A stretch of DNA of 64,000 bases, taken from contig JAXMAZ010000013.1 of assembly GCA_046350115.1 (NCBI GenBank), forward strand, positions 115,329 through 179,328, written 5' to 3'. Numbering within the stretch: the stretch's first letter is position 1; every line of letters begins with the position of its first letter. Origin of the DNA: JAXMAZ01 sp046350115. GTDB taxonomy: Bacteria > Planctomycetota > Planctomycetia > Gemmatales > Gemmataceae. Position numbers and translations under genes: made by a program. Shown piece after piece: positions 8,803 to 16,927 of this stretch. The notes beneath the pieces are model-generated. The model was not told where the DNA came from, searched no databases, and worked only from the letters and a program-made list of their open reading frames with translations.

Positions 8803-11800
8803 TCAGACGGCGGGCGGCGCGCTCTGGAGCGCGACCAGTTCGCCGTCCGGGTGTGTCGGTGTGGGCGGGGCGGGGGTGGCCCCCGCCAGCCGCGCCTTCT
8901 CCTCCTGGATCTTCAGCCACCGGGCCCGCCGCACCCAGTAGAAGCGGACGGGCAGGAACAGGTCGACCACCTCGTCCGAGATGAGGAGGCCGCCGAGTAC
9001 CGGGAGGGCCATCGGGGCGAGCACCTCGCCGCCGACGCCGGAGGCGAACACCATCGGGAAGATGGCGACGATCGCCACCCCTTCGGTGAGCAGCTTCGGG
9101 CGGAGACGGTGGACGGCGCCCTCGATGACCGCCTCGCGGAGTTCCTCAAGGGACTGGATGTTCTCCAGGCCGCCCCGCTTCTCGATCGCCTCCCGGAGGT
9201 AGACGAGCATGATGATGCCGGTCTCGGTCGCCATGCCGAAGCAGGCGATGAACCCGACCCAGACGGCGACGCTGAAGTCGACGGGCGGGGCGTGCCAGCC
9301 GTGCACGATCTTCGGGAACAGGAACAGGAAGAACGCCCCGCCGGCGAGCGCCTCCGGGACGGCGAGCATCATGAGCACGGCGTCGGCGAAGTCGCGGTAG
9401 GTCAGGTAGAGGATGAGGAAGATGACCAGGATGACCGCCGGGAAGACGACCTTGAGCGTCTGCGCCGCCCGCTCCTGGTGCTCGAACTCGCCGGCCCACT
9501 CGACGTGGACGCCCTCGGGCAGCTTCACCTTCTGCTCGACCACCCGCCGGGCCTCCTCGACGAACCCGACGGCGTCCCGCCCGCGGACGTTGAGCGTGAC
9601 GTAGTTGAGCAGCCGGCCGTTCTCGCTCTTCACCACCGCCGGCCCCTCGACGATCCGCACGTCGGCGACGGAGGCGATGGGGATGAGTGGCTTGCCGCGG
9701 GCGGCGTGCCCGGGCGTCGCCTGGTGGCCGCCGCTCGGCGCGCCGTCCAGGGTGAGCGTCGGCGGGCCGCCCGGGGCCGGCGACTCGCCGGCCGGCCGCT
9801 CGGTGCGGGCGGTGCCGGAGACGAGCAGCCGCTTGACCGCCTCCTCGTCCTCCCGGCTGGCGCGGGCGTAGCGGACGCGGACTGGGAAGCGGTCCCGCTT
9901 CTCGACCGTCTGGGTGACGACGCGGCCGCCGAGGGCCATCTCGATCTCGGTCTCCACGTCCTCGACCGTCACCCCGTAGCGGGCCGCCTTCTCGCGGTCG
10001 ATGGTCACCTCCAGGTAGCCCTTGCCCATGATCGGGGCGGCGATCACGTCGCGGGCGCCGGCGACGGGCTTGACCGCCGTCTCGATCTCCTTGCACACCC
10101 GGTCGACGGTGGCCAGGTCCGGGCCGAACACCTTGATGCCGATGTCCGTCCGCACCCCGGTGGAGAGCATCTCGATGCGGTTGATGATCGGCTGGGTGAA
10201 GATGTTACTCCACCCCGGCACCTGGAGGACGCGGCCGAACTCGTCGTCGATCAGGTCCCCCTTCGGCCCGCCCTGGCGGGGCCAGAGGAACACCCACCCG
10301 CGGAACGGCGTTTCGAGTTCGGCGCGGAGCGGGCCGAACGGCTCGAGCGCCGCCGTGTCGTAGCCCTTCCCGAGCCGCACCTTCATCGCCTCGGCGACGA
10401 ACCGCCGGGACGCCTCGCCCGGCTCCCCGCCGCCGAGGAGGGCGACCTTGTCGGCGGCGGCGAGCAGCTCGTCGATGGCGTACCAGGTGAAGCTCTCCGT
10501 GCCCCGGTCGAACAGCTCCCAGTTGGTCTTCGCGACCTGCTCCCGCCAGCGGGCGTCGCGGTGCTCGTCCGCCTCGGCGAGGACGACGGCGGCGAGCGTC
10601 GGCCGGTCCCCGGTGAGCAGCGACCGCACGGCGTCGAACCCGGACGGCTGGAACGCGAGGGCGGCCGCGGCGTCGGCGACCACCCCCCGCCGGACGAGAT
10701 CGTCGGCCGTGGCCCGCTGCACCCGGGCGATGACCTCCGGGGCCGGGTGCTTGGCGAGCCGCCGGCCCTCGTCGGGGGCGAGCCTCGCGGCGAGTTCGTC
10801 CACGACCTGCCCCTCGGCGTCCGGGGCGAGCGCGTCGAGCCGCCCGGCCTCCCGCATCCGCTTCAGAGTGGCGGCGATGGTGAACCGGGTGAGCGCGGGG
10901 CCGAGGTCGCCCTCGAACTCGGTGTACCGCCGGAGGGCGAGCTCCCGCATGGTCTCGTCGAACCGCTCGAGCGCCTTCTGGGACGCCTCGTTCAGCAGGG
11001 CGTCCCGGTCGTCGGCGTGCGGGGCGGGCAGGACGTGGCCGCGGGCCTCGAGGGCGGCGAGCACCGCCCGCGTCTGGCGTTCGGCGTCCTGGTATTTGAG
11101 CACCCGCTTGGGCCAGTGCTCCCGCGGGCGGAAGTTGACGAACGTCTCGACCATGTCGAGCGGGGCCGGGTCGGTGGGGGTGTCCGCCCGCCCGGATTTG
11201 CCGATCACCGACTCCACCTCGGGGAACCCGCGGAGAAGGGCGTCGCGGGCCTTCAGGTCGTCGGCCGCCTGGGTGACGCTCACCCGCGGCACGGTCACCG
11301 GCATTTCGAGCGTGGTGCCCTCGTCGAGGGCGGGCATGAACGACACGCCGATCTTCGGGAAGTGGTAGGCGACGAGCGCCAGGGCCACGAGCGTGGCGAG
11401 CGACACCGCCTGCTGCCACGCCCCGCGGGTGAACCCGACGGTGAGCAGGGTGACCAGGCCGAAGGTGACGAGGAACATGGTCTGCCAGGCCGCCTCGGAC
11501 GCGCCCATGCCGACCAGCGCCTGAATGGGGAAGATGCCGGCGGCGAGGATGAGTAGCGCGGCGAACGCCCACATGACCAGGTTCCGCCGCGGCAGCGCCC
11601 AGGTGAGCAGCGGCTTGTAGATGTGGATGAAGCTGCGGACGATCCAGTTGTCCTCCTCGCTCTTGAGCCGCCCCTTGATGAACCCGGGGATGAGGGCCGG
11701 TACCACCGTCACCGAGATGAGGGCGACGCCGAGCAGGGCGAAGCTCTTGGTGAACGCGAGCGGGTGGAAGTACTTCCCCTCGCGGCCGGAGAGCATGAAC

Positions 11801-13194
11801 ACCGGCACGAACGAGAGCAGCATGATGAGCACGGAGAAGAAGATCGGCCGGCCCACCGTGCGGCAGGCGCGGATGACGATCTCGCGGGTGTCCCCGGTCA
11901 CCGGCTGGTCGCCGAACTTCTCCTTCAGGTGGTGGGTGGCGTTCTCCACCATCACGATCGCCTGGTCGACCAGGATGCCGATGGAGATGGTGATGCCGGC
12001 GAGCGACATGATGTTGGCCTGGATGTCGATGACGCCGAGCACGCGGAGGAGGAACATGAGCAGGAACGAGAACAGCACGGCGAGGGGGAGCGTCACGCAG
12101 ATGACGAACGCGCTCCGCACGTGGACGAGGATGAGCAGGATGGCGACGGAGGCGATGAGCATCTCGTGCCACATCACCTCGCCGAGGGTGTGGATGGCCC
12201 CGGTGATGAGCCGGGTGCGGTCGTAGGCGGGGACGATCTGCACGCCTTCCGGCAGCCCCGGCTGGAGCTCCTGGATCTTCTCCTTCACCCGCTTGGTGAC
12301 GGCCAGCGGGTTCTCCCCGTGCCGCATGAGCACCACCCCGCCGGCCACCTCGTTCCCGTCCTTCTCGAACACGCTGCGGCGGAACTGGGTGCCGAGCTGC
12401 ACGGTGGCCACGGTGCGGACGTAGATGGGGGTGCCGCCCACCTCCTTGATGACCGTGCCCTCGATGTCCGCCTTGTCGCGGATCCAGCCCACCCCGCGGA
12501 CGATGTACTCGGCGTTGTTCTTCTGGATCACCCCGCCGCCGGCCGGCTGGTTGCTCCTGGCGATGGCGGCGTACAGCTCGCCAACGGTGACGCCGTAGGC
12601 GCGGAGCGTCTCCGGCTCGACATCCACCTGGTACTCGAGCGGCATGCCGCCGACCGGGGCCACCTCGGCCACCCCGGCCGCGGCGTTCAGCTGCGGGGCG
12701 ATGTAGAACTTGTTGAGCGCCCACAGGCGGCCCGGGTCGACGGGGTGCTTGGGGCTGGGCTCGACGGTGTACCAGAACACCTGGCCGAGGGCGGTGGCGT
12801 CCGGGGCCAGGTAGGGGACGACGCCCTGGGGGAGGAAGCTGGGGGCCTGGGTCAGCCGCTCGAGCACCCGCTGGCGGGCGAAGTAGAAGTCGGTCTTCTC
12901 CTCGAAGATGATGGTGATCATCGAGAAGTTGAACTCGGACGACGACCGCACCGCCTTCACCCCGGACAGCCCCTGGAGGCGGAGGGAGAGCGGGTAGGTG
13001 ACCTGGTCCTCGATCTCCCGCGGGGAGCGGCCGGGCCAGTCGGTGAACACGATCACCTGGTTCTCGGACAGGTCCGGGACGGCGTCGACCGGGGTGCGGA
13101 GGGTGGCGTACACGCCGGCCACCGCCAGCACGGCGGCCAGCACCAGCACCACCCAGCGGTTGCGGACGGAGGCTTCGATCAGCTTCTCGATCAT
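8803..13194 (-). CDS. cusA: CusA/CzcA-type RND heavy-metal efflux pump with large insertion
   Basis: This is the inner-membrane proton-driven pump that moves Cu(I)/Ag(I) from periplasm and cytoplasm to the outer channel. The N-terminus (MIEKLIEASVRNRWVVLVLA) and the porter, docking and twelve-helix architecture are classic for heavy-metal RND pumps, for example the helix with GILVDQAIVMVENATHH. At 1,463 residues it is about 400 longer than typical CusA/CzcA. The extra part lies after the FVNFRPREHWPKR segment (about residues 730 to 1000). It is helical, charged and rich in Ala/Glu/Arg, and no domain is recognisable. Downstream the family pattern resumes (FTQPIINRIEMLSTGVRTDI). It sits between cusF (46 bases upstream) and the DUF6370-like gene. 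Metal choice is inferred from the copper context. Confidence 0.93.
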   Translation of the reverse strand: MIEKLIEASVRNRWVVLVLAAVLAVAGVYATLRTPVDAVPDLSENQVIVFTDWPGRSPREIEDQVTYPLSLRLQGLSGVKAVRSSSEFNFSMITIIFEEKTDFYFARQRVLERLTQAPSFLPQGVVPYLAPDATALGQVFWYTVEPSPKHPVDPGRLWALNKFYIAPQLNAAAGVAEVAPVGGMPLEYQVDVEPETLRAYGVTVGELYAAIARSNQPAGGGVIQKNNAEYIVRGVGWIRDKADIEGTVIKEVGGTPIYVRTVATVQLGTQFRRSVFEKDGNEVAGGVVLMRHGENPLAVTKRVKEKIQELQPGLPEGVQIVPAYDRTRLITGAIHTLGEVMWHEMLIASVAILLILVHVRSAFVICVTLPLAVLFSFLLMFLLRVLGVIDIQANIMSLAGITISIGILVDQAIVMVENATHHLKEKFGDQPVTGDTREIVIRACRTVGRPIFFSVLIMLLSFVPVFMLSGREGKYFHPLAFTKSFALLGVALISVTVVPALIPGFIKGRLKSEEDNWIVRSFIHIYKPLLTWALPRRNLVMWAFAALLILAAGIFPIQALVGMGASEAAWQTMFLVTFGLVTLLTVGFTRGAWQQAVSLATLVALALVAYHFPKIGVSFMPALDEGTTLEMPVTVPRVSVTQAADDLKARDALLRGFPEVESVIGKSGRADTPTDPAPLDMVETFVNFRPREHWPKRVLKYQDAERQTRAVLAALEARGHVLPAPHADDRDALLNEASQKALERFDETMRELALRRYTEFEGDLGPALTRFTIAATLKRMREAGRLDALAPDAEGQVVDELAARLAPDEGRRLAKHPAPEVIARVQRATADDLVRRGVVADAAAALAFQPSGFDAVRSLLTGDRPTLAAVVLAEADEHRDARWREQVAKTNWELFDRGTESFTWYAIDELLAAADKVALLGGGEPGEASRRFVAEAMKVRLGKGYDTAALEPFGPLRAELETPFRGWVFLWPRQGGPKGDLIDDEFGRVLQVPGWSNIFTQPIINRIEMLSTGVRTDIGIKVFGPDLATVDRVCKEIETAVKPVAGARDVIAAPIMGKGYLEVTIDREKAARYGVTVEDVETEIEMALGGRVVTQTVEKRDRFPVRVRYARASREDEEAVKRLLVSGTARTERPAGESPAPGGPPTLTLDGAPSGGHQATPGHAARGKPLIPIASVADVRIVEGPAVVKSENGRLLNYVTLNVRGRDAVGFVEEARRVVEQKVKLPEGVHVEWAGEFEHQERAAQTLKVVFPAVILVIFLILYLTYRDFADAVLMMLAVPEALAGGAFFLFLFPKIVHGWHAPPVDFSVAVWVGFIACFGMATETGIIMLVYLREAIEKRGGLENIQSLEELREAVIEGAVHRLRPKLLTEGVAIVAIFPMVFASGVGGEVLAPMALPVLGGLLISDEVVDLFLPVRFYWVRRARWLKIQEEKARLAGATPAPPTPTHPDGELVALQSAPPAV

Positions 13195-13240
13195 GGGCGG
13201 GTACCCCTCGGGCGCGCGGTCGGACGGTTCACGGTCGGCC

Positions 13241-13570
13241 TCACTGCTTCTTCAGGCTGGTCACCATGTGCGCCCCGCCGTCGGCCTTGAGCTTCCCGGT
13301 CACTTTGTCGCCGGCGGCGAGCCCGTCGAGGACGGCGGCGTCCTCGACCGCGAACTCCATCGTCATCCCCTTCATCAGGCCGGGGATATCCTGGTGGTCG
13401 AGGGTGACCACCTTCTTGGCCTTGTCGAGGGAGACCACCGTGCCGGTCACGTCGTACAGTTTCGCGTCCTCCTTCCGGGTGGTCGGGTGGGACGGGTCCT
13501 GGCAGCCGGCAGTGACCGCCGCCGCGGCGACGGCGGCGGCGAGGAGGGCGGAGCGGAAGAGCGTGTTCAT
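13241..13570 (-). CDS. CusF-like periplasmic copper-binding lipoprotein
   Basis: This is a 109-residue periplasmic metallochaperone. It has a lipoprotein signal (AAAVTAGC) followed by a CusF-type OB-fold sequence: YDVTGTVVSLDKAKKVVTLDH, then PGLMKGMTMEF. In E. coli CusF the copper site is one His, one Trp and two Met. Here the His (LDHQDI) and both Met (MTM) are present, while the position of the Trp seems to be Met. It would hand Cu(I) to CusB. It lies between cusB (34 bases upstream) and cusA (46 bases downstream), consistent with one operon. Confidence 0.85.
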   Translation of the reverse strand: MNTLFRSALLAAAVAAAAVTAGCQDPSHPTTRKEDAKLYDVTGTVVSLDKAKKVVTLDHQDIPGLMKGMTMEFAVEDAAVLDGLAAGDKVTGKLKADGGAHMVTSLKKQ

Positions 13571-13604
13571 GTCGGTTCTCCTGGGTTGATACGGGTTCGG
13601 ATGG

Positions 13605-15581
13605 TCACTTCTTCGGGGTCTGTCCGCTCGCGTAGGCCTTCGCCTTGGCGAGCATGAGTTTGGGCTGGGCGAGGAGCTGCTTGTCGCACCCCTTGCAGCA
13701 GACGAACACCGGGGTGCCGTCGACGGTCATCTTGAGCGGTACGCCCATCGACCCGAGCCGCTCGTCGTTGACCGGGCAGAACCGCTGCTTCTCGGCGAGG
13801 GCGCGGTCGTCGGCCGGCAGCTTGGCGAGCTTGGCCCGGATGTCCGCCTCGTCCGCGTCCGTGAGCGCCGGCGGGCCGGCGGCCGGCTTGCCGGAGCGGA
13901 GCGCCTCGGCCCGGGCGAGCACCGTCTTCGGGTCGCTCGTCGCCTTCTCCTCGCACCCCGGGCAGCAGAGGAACACGGGCTTCCCGTCGAGGCTCACCTT
14001 CACCGGCTTGCCCATCGACCCGAGCCGGCTGCCGGTGAGCACCGGGCAGGTGCCCTGGGCTTCGGCGAGCGCGCGGTCGTCGGCCGACAGCTTGGACAGG
14101 TTCGTGGTGACGGTGCGGGCCGTGTCCTCGGGCGTGGACGGGCGGACGGACGACTGGCCCTTGGGCGCGCCGCCGCCGCTCCCGCCGATGTAGATGGACC
14201 CGGCGGCCGGGTTGAGCCGGGTTTCGGCGTCGACCAGGAACGAGCCGGAGGTGACGACCGTCTCGCCCGGGAGGACGCCGGCGAGGACGGGGAAGTAGGG
14301 CGCCCCGTCCGGCCCGAGCATCCGCGGGCCGAGGTCCACCTTCACCCCCTCGTACACGCCGGGCGACTCCTCGCGGTAGACGAGCTTCACGCTCCCGGTG
14401 TCGATCACGCTCGCCTCAGGAACGGCGAGCACCTTCCCGCCGTCGAGCTGCAGCCGGGCGGCCGCGCCGCCGACCTTGGCCAACTTCTCCGCCGGGAGGG
14501 CGAGGCGGACGGACATGGTCATGCCGGGTTTGAGTCGCCCGTCCTTGTTCGCCAGCTCGAACCGGACGGTGAGCGTGCGGGTCTCCTGGTCGACGTGCGG
14601 GTAGACGAACGACAGGGTGCCGGTGAACGTCTCCCCGGGGTAGGCGCGGGCGGTGGCGGTGACCGGTAGGCGGGCGTCTTTCGGCAGCTCGTGGCTCTCC
14701 GGCGGGAGGAAGGCCAGGTCCTCCTCGTACACCTGGGCCTGGATCCAGACGGTGTTCAGGTCGGCCACGTCGTAGAGCGGCGTGCCCTCGTCCACGTACC
14801 GGCCCTCCGTCTGGTACTTGCGGATGACGTGCCCGTCGATGGGAGAGCGGACGGTGAGCTGGGTGGCGGCCTTGCCGCCCTTGAGGATGGCGTCGATCTG
14901 GTCCGCCTCGATCCCCCACAGGACGAGCCGGTCGCGGGCGATCTGCTCGAGCTCCTTGTTGCCCGCCTTGCGGGCGTCGATCAGGTTCTGGGCGGTGACC
15001 ACCAGGTCCGGGCTGTAGAGGGTGGCGAGCTCGTCTCCGGTGTGCACCATCTGCCCGGTCTGGTTCACCCCCAGCTTGTCGATCCGCCCTTTGACGCGGG
15101 CGGCCACGTGCTTCAAGCCCCGCTCGTCGAACTCGACCGTGCCGACCGTCGCGATCTCCTTGCTCACCGGCTGGTAGGCGACCGGCGTCGTCTTCACGCC
15201 GGCGAGCACCACCCGGTAGGGGGAGAGCTGGACGCGGGCCACTACCCCCGGCGGCAGGGGGACGTCGGCCCCTTCGCCCTTCTTCCGCTTGGACAGCGGC
15301 ATGAAGCAGATGGGGCACTTCTCCTTGTTGTTGTCCCGCACGATCTGCGGGTGCATGGGGCAGAAGAACTCGACGTCGGGGGCCGCCTCGGCCGCCTGGC
15401 CGGCCGGCCGCGTCCACCGCTCGTAGTAGGCCTTGAGCAGGTCCCACTTGACGATGACCAGCCCGATGACGCCGAGGATGGCGACGAACCGGAGGCGGGC
15501 GAACAGGGTGACGAGCACCTGGCGGACGCCGCCGAACCGCGGTTTGGGCTCGGCGGTCGGGGGGACGGGTCGGTCGGACAT
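13605..15581 (-). CDS. cusB: CusB-type periplasmic adaptor with metal-binding extensions
   Basis: This is the periplasmic adaptor joining the RND pump to the outer channel. The start at 15581 has GGAGA five bases upstream; a further in-frame ATG at 15593 is less well placed. Order of parts in the 658 residues: a membrane anchor near 30 to 47; a heavy-metal-binding module at 72 to 96 (FFCPMHPQIV then CPICFMPL); and the barrel-sandwich/HlyD core (VRSPIDGHVIRKYQTEGRYV). The last 150 residues hold two tandem copies of a Cys module (CPV, LGSMG, FLCCPGC; then CPV, LGSMG, FVCCKGC). The duplicated C-terminal module is unusual and probably binds metal. It is the first gene of the cusBFA run. Confidence 0.92.
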   Translation of the reverse strand: MSDRPVPPTAEPKPRFGGVRQVLVTLFARLRFVAILGVIGLVIVKWDLLKAYYERWTRPAGQAAEAAPDVEFFCPMHPQIVRDNNKEKCPICFMPLSKRKKGEGADVPLPPGVVARVQLSPYRVVLAGVKTTPVAYQPVSKEIATVGTVEFDERGLKHVAARVKGRIDKLGVNQTGQMVHTGDELATLYSPDLVVTAQNLIDARKAGNKELEQIARDRLVLWGIEADQIDAILKGGKAATQLTVRSPIDGHVIRKYQTEGRYVDEGTPLYDVADLNTVWIQAQVYEEDLAFLPPESHELPKDARLPVTATARAYPGETFTGTLSFVYPHVDQETRTLTVRFELANKDGRLKPGMTMSVRLALPAEKLAKVGGAAARLQLDGGKVLAVPEASVIDTGSVKLVYREESPGVYEGVKVDLGPRMLGPDGAPYFPVLAGVLPGETVVTSGSFLVDAETRLNPAAGSIYIGGSGGGAPKGQSSVRPSTPEDTARTVTTNLSKLSADDRALAEAQGTCPVLTGSRLGSMGKPVKVSLDGKPVFLCCPGCEEKATSDPKTVLARAEALRSGKPAAGPPALTDADEADIRAKLAKLPADDRALAEKQRFCPVNDERLGSMGVPLKMTVDGTPVFVCCKGCDKQLLAQPKLMLAKAKAYASGQTPKK

Positions 15582-15731
15582 GGGTCTCTCCACATCGCTT
15601 GTGGAATCACGCCACGCGGCCGCTCGGGCCGAGGCCGGAGCGCGGGCGGGTGATTCGGTACGCGGAACAGCGGGAACACGGGGGGACGGCGCTCGCGGAG
15701 GCGCGAGGTCGTCGGCAAAGCGACGGGGGGC

Positions 15732-16196
15732 TTAGCAGATCAGGATGTGCAGTCGCCGGAGCAGGTCGACGCCGGCGAGCGGCGGCGGCCCGTGGTGGTC
15801 GGCGGGCCGGTGCCCGCCTTCCGCCAGAACAGTGTGGGCGGACGGGGCGGGCGAGAACAGGACGAGGTCTGGAAACCCGTCGCCGAACAGGGCGGCCGTC
15901 CGCAGTTCGGGTGCGGCCGGCGTCGCTTGTGCGAGCTGGCGCTCCTTACACGGGCAGTGCTCCTTGCCCGGGTGGGACGGGCACGGGGCATTGTCGGCGG
16001 GAGGTTGCGGTGCGGGCTGAACGGAATGCTTGCAGTGCGGGCAGGCCGGCTGGTCGTCGGCCGGCTTCGCCGCGGCGTGGTGGACCGGCGCCGCCTGGGC
16101 GGTGCCGACTCCGGCGAACGGGGCGCAACAGCAGAACGCCGGAGCGAAGACGCTCGCCAGGACGAACCAGAGGGAGAACAGGGCCCGTAACGCCAT
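15732..16196 (-). CDS. Secreted Cys/His-rich hypothetical protein
   Basis: This is a 154-residue protein with an N-terminal signal (LFSLWFVLASVFAPAFCCC) and a short mature region with CPHCKHSV and HPGKEHCPCK clusters. These give at least five cysteines and four histidines that could bind copper or zinc. Homologous short proteins are not known to me. It diverges from csoR across a 203-base promoter region that contains the CsoR operator, so it is probably de-repressed with the ATPase operon. It lies upstream of cusB in the same direction (150-base gap), so read-through into cusBFA is possible. Confidence 0.65.
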   Translation of the reverse strand: MALRALFSLWFVLASVFAPAFCCCAPFAGVGTAQAAPVHHAAAKPADDQPACPHCKHSVQPAPQPPADNAPCPSHPGKEHCPCKERQLAQATPAAPELRTAALFGDGFPDLVLFSPAPSAHTVLAEGGHRPADHHGPPPLAGVDLLRRLHILIC

Positions 16197-16327
16197 GACT
16201 ACATTTTATCCGCTTCTCGGCTTGTCGGATACATCGGTCTGGGGGCGGACGCGCTGTACCGCTTTCCCTGGCCGGCCGAGGCCTTGGGGGGCGAGGGCCG
16301 AACCGGGCCGAGGCACCCATCCGTTTT

Positions 16328-16372
16328 ATATACCCCCTGGGGGTACTTGTCAAATACCCCTGGGGGGTATAT
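16328..16372. promoter_or_regulatory. CsoR operator: two G-tract palindromes
   Basis: Two palindromes lie side by side in the divergent promoter. Bases 16331 to 16345 read TACCCCCTGGGGGTA, a perfect palindrome. Bases 16355 to 16371 read ATACCCCTGGGGGGTAT, near perfect. This CCCC-N-GGGG pattern with TA flanks is the known operator type of CsoR repressors. It sits 28 to 70 bases before csoR and about 130 to 175 bases before the divergent Cys-rich gene, so it probably controls both directions. Confidence 0.85.
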
Positions 16373-16399
16373 ATTTGAGAGGAGCTGAGAGGGGGACAG

Positions 16400-16690
16400 A
16401 TGACCGAAGACACGAAGAAGCGGGTGACGAACCGGGTGAACCGGATCGCCGGGCAGGTGGCCGGGGTGCAGAAGATGCTCGCCGAGGACCGGTACTGTGT
16501 GGACGTGCTCACCCAGATCGCGGCCATCCGCTCGTCCCTCGACGCCCTGGGGGTGGAGCTCATTACCAGGCACCTGGAGTCGTGCGTGCTCGGCCACGGG
16601 ACGGGCACCGCGCACCACTGCACGGAGTCCATGTCGAAAGAGCAGCTCCTGGCGGAGGTGCGGGCCACCCTCGCCCAGTTCCTCAAATGA
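16400..16690 (+). CDS. csoR: CsoR-type copper-sensing repressor
   Basis: This is a 96-residue all-helical repressor of the CsoR/FrmR family, which releases DNA on binding Cu(I). The diagnostic Cu(I) ligands are present: Cys33 (DRYCVDVL), His58 and Cys62 (RHLESC), matching the C-H-C pattern of true CsoR. Residues that bind DNA in the family are also present (RVNRIAGQVAGVQKML). The start at 16400 is preceded by a purine-rich site (GAGAGGGGG). It lies directly downstream of its likely operator and 17 bases before the chaperone gene, so it autoregulates an operon csoR-copZ-copA-cupredoxin. Confidence 0.94.
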   Translation: MTEDTKKRVTNRVNRIAGQVAGVQKMLAEDRYCVDVLTQIAAIRSSLDALGVELITRHLESCVLGHGTGTAHHCTESMSKEQLLAEVRATLAQFLK

Positions 16691-16707
16691 CCAGGTGGAG
16701 GTTCGCG

Positions 16708-16917
16708 ATGAAAACCGAAACGACGACGATGACGGCCGAAGGGGTCACCTGCGGCGGTTGTGCGACCGCCCTCAAGCGGGCGGTCGCCGCAGTACCTGGG
16801 GTGCAGTCCGTGGAGGTCGAGGTGTCGACCAAACGGCTGACCGTCACCCACGCGGAGACGGTCGCCCGAGCCGCGGTTGAGGCGGCGGTGCGAAAGGCCG
16901 GGTTCACCCCGGCGTAA
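16708..16917 (+). CDS. copZ: CopZ-like heavy-metal-associated (HMA) chaperone
   Basis: This is a 69-residue cytosolic copper chaperone. It is a single ferredoxin-like HMA domain with the metal site CGGC in the first loop (EGVTCGGCATAL), where the usual form is GMTCxxC. The VPGVQSVEVEV and AVRKAGF segments are canonical. The start at 16708 gives the usual length for a single HMA domain. It lies 17 bases after csoR and 10 bases before copA, so it is expected to deliver Cu(I) to the ATPase and perhaps to CsoR. Confidence 0.9.
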   Translation: MKTETTTMTAEGVTCGGCATALKRAVAAVPGVQSVEVEVSTKRLTVTHAETVARAAVEAAVRKAGFTPA

Positions 16918-16927
16918 GGAGGTCGCG

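Noticed and set aside
10205..12724. Second long minus-strand frame within cusA
   Set aside because: Same-strand shadow in another phase with His/Arg/Pro-rich noise; no start signal.
8851..13290. Very long plus-strand open frames opposite cusA
   Set aside because: Antisense shadows caused by high-GC third positions. The cusA frame has clear RND motifs; the opposite frames have only Asp/Arg/Gly-rich noise.
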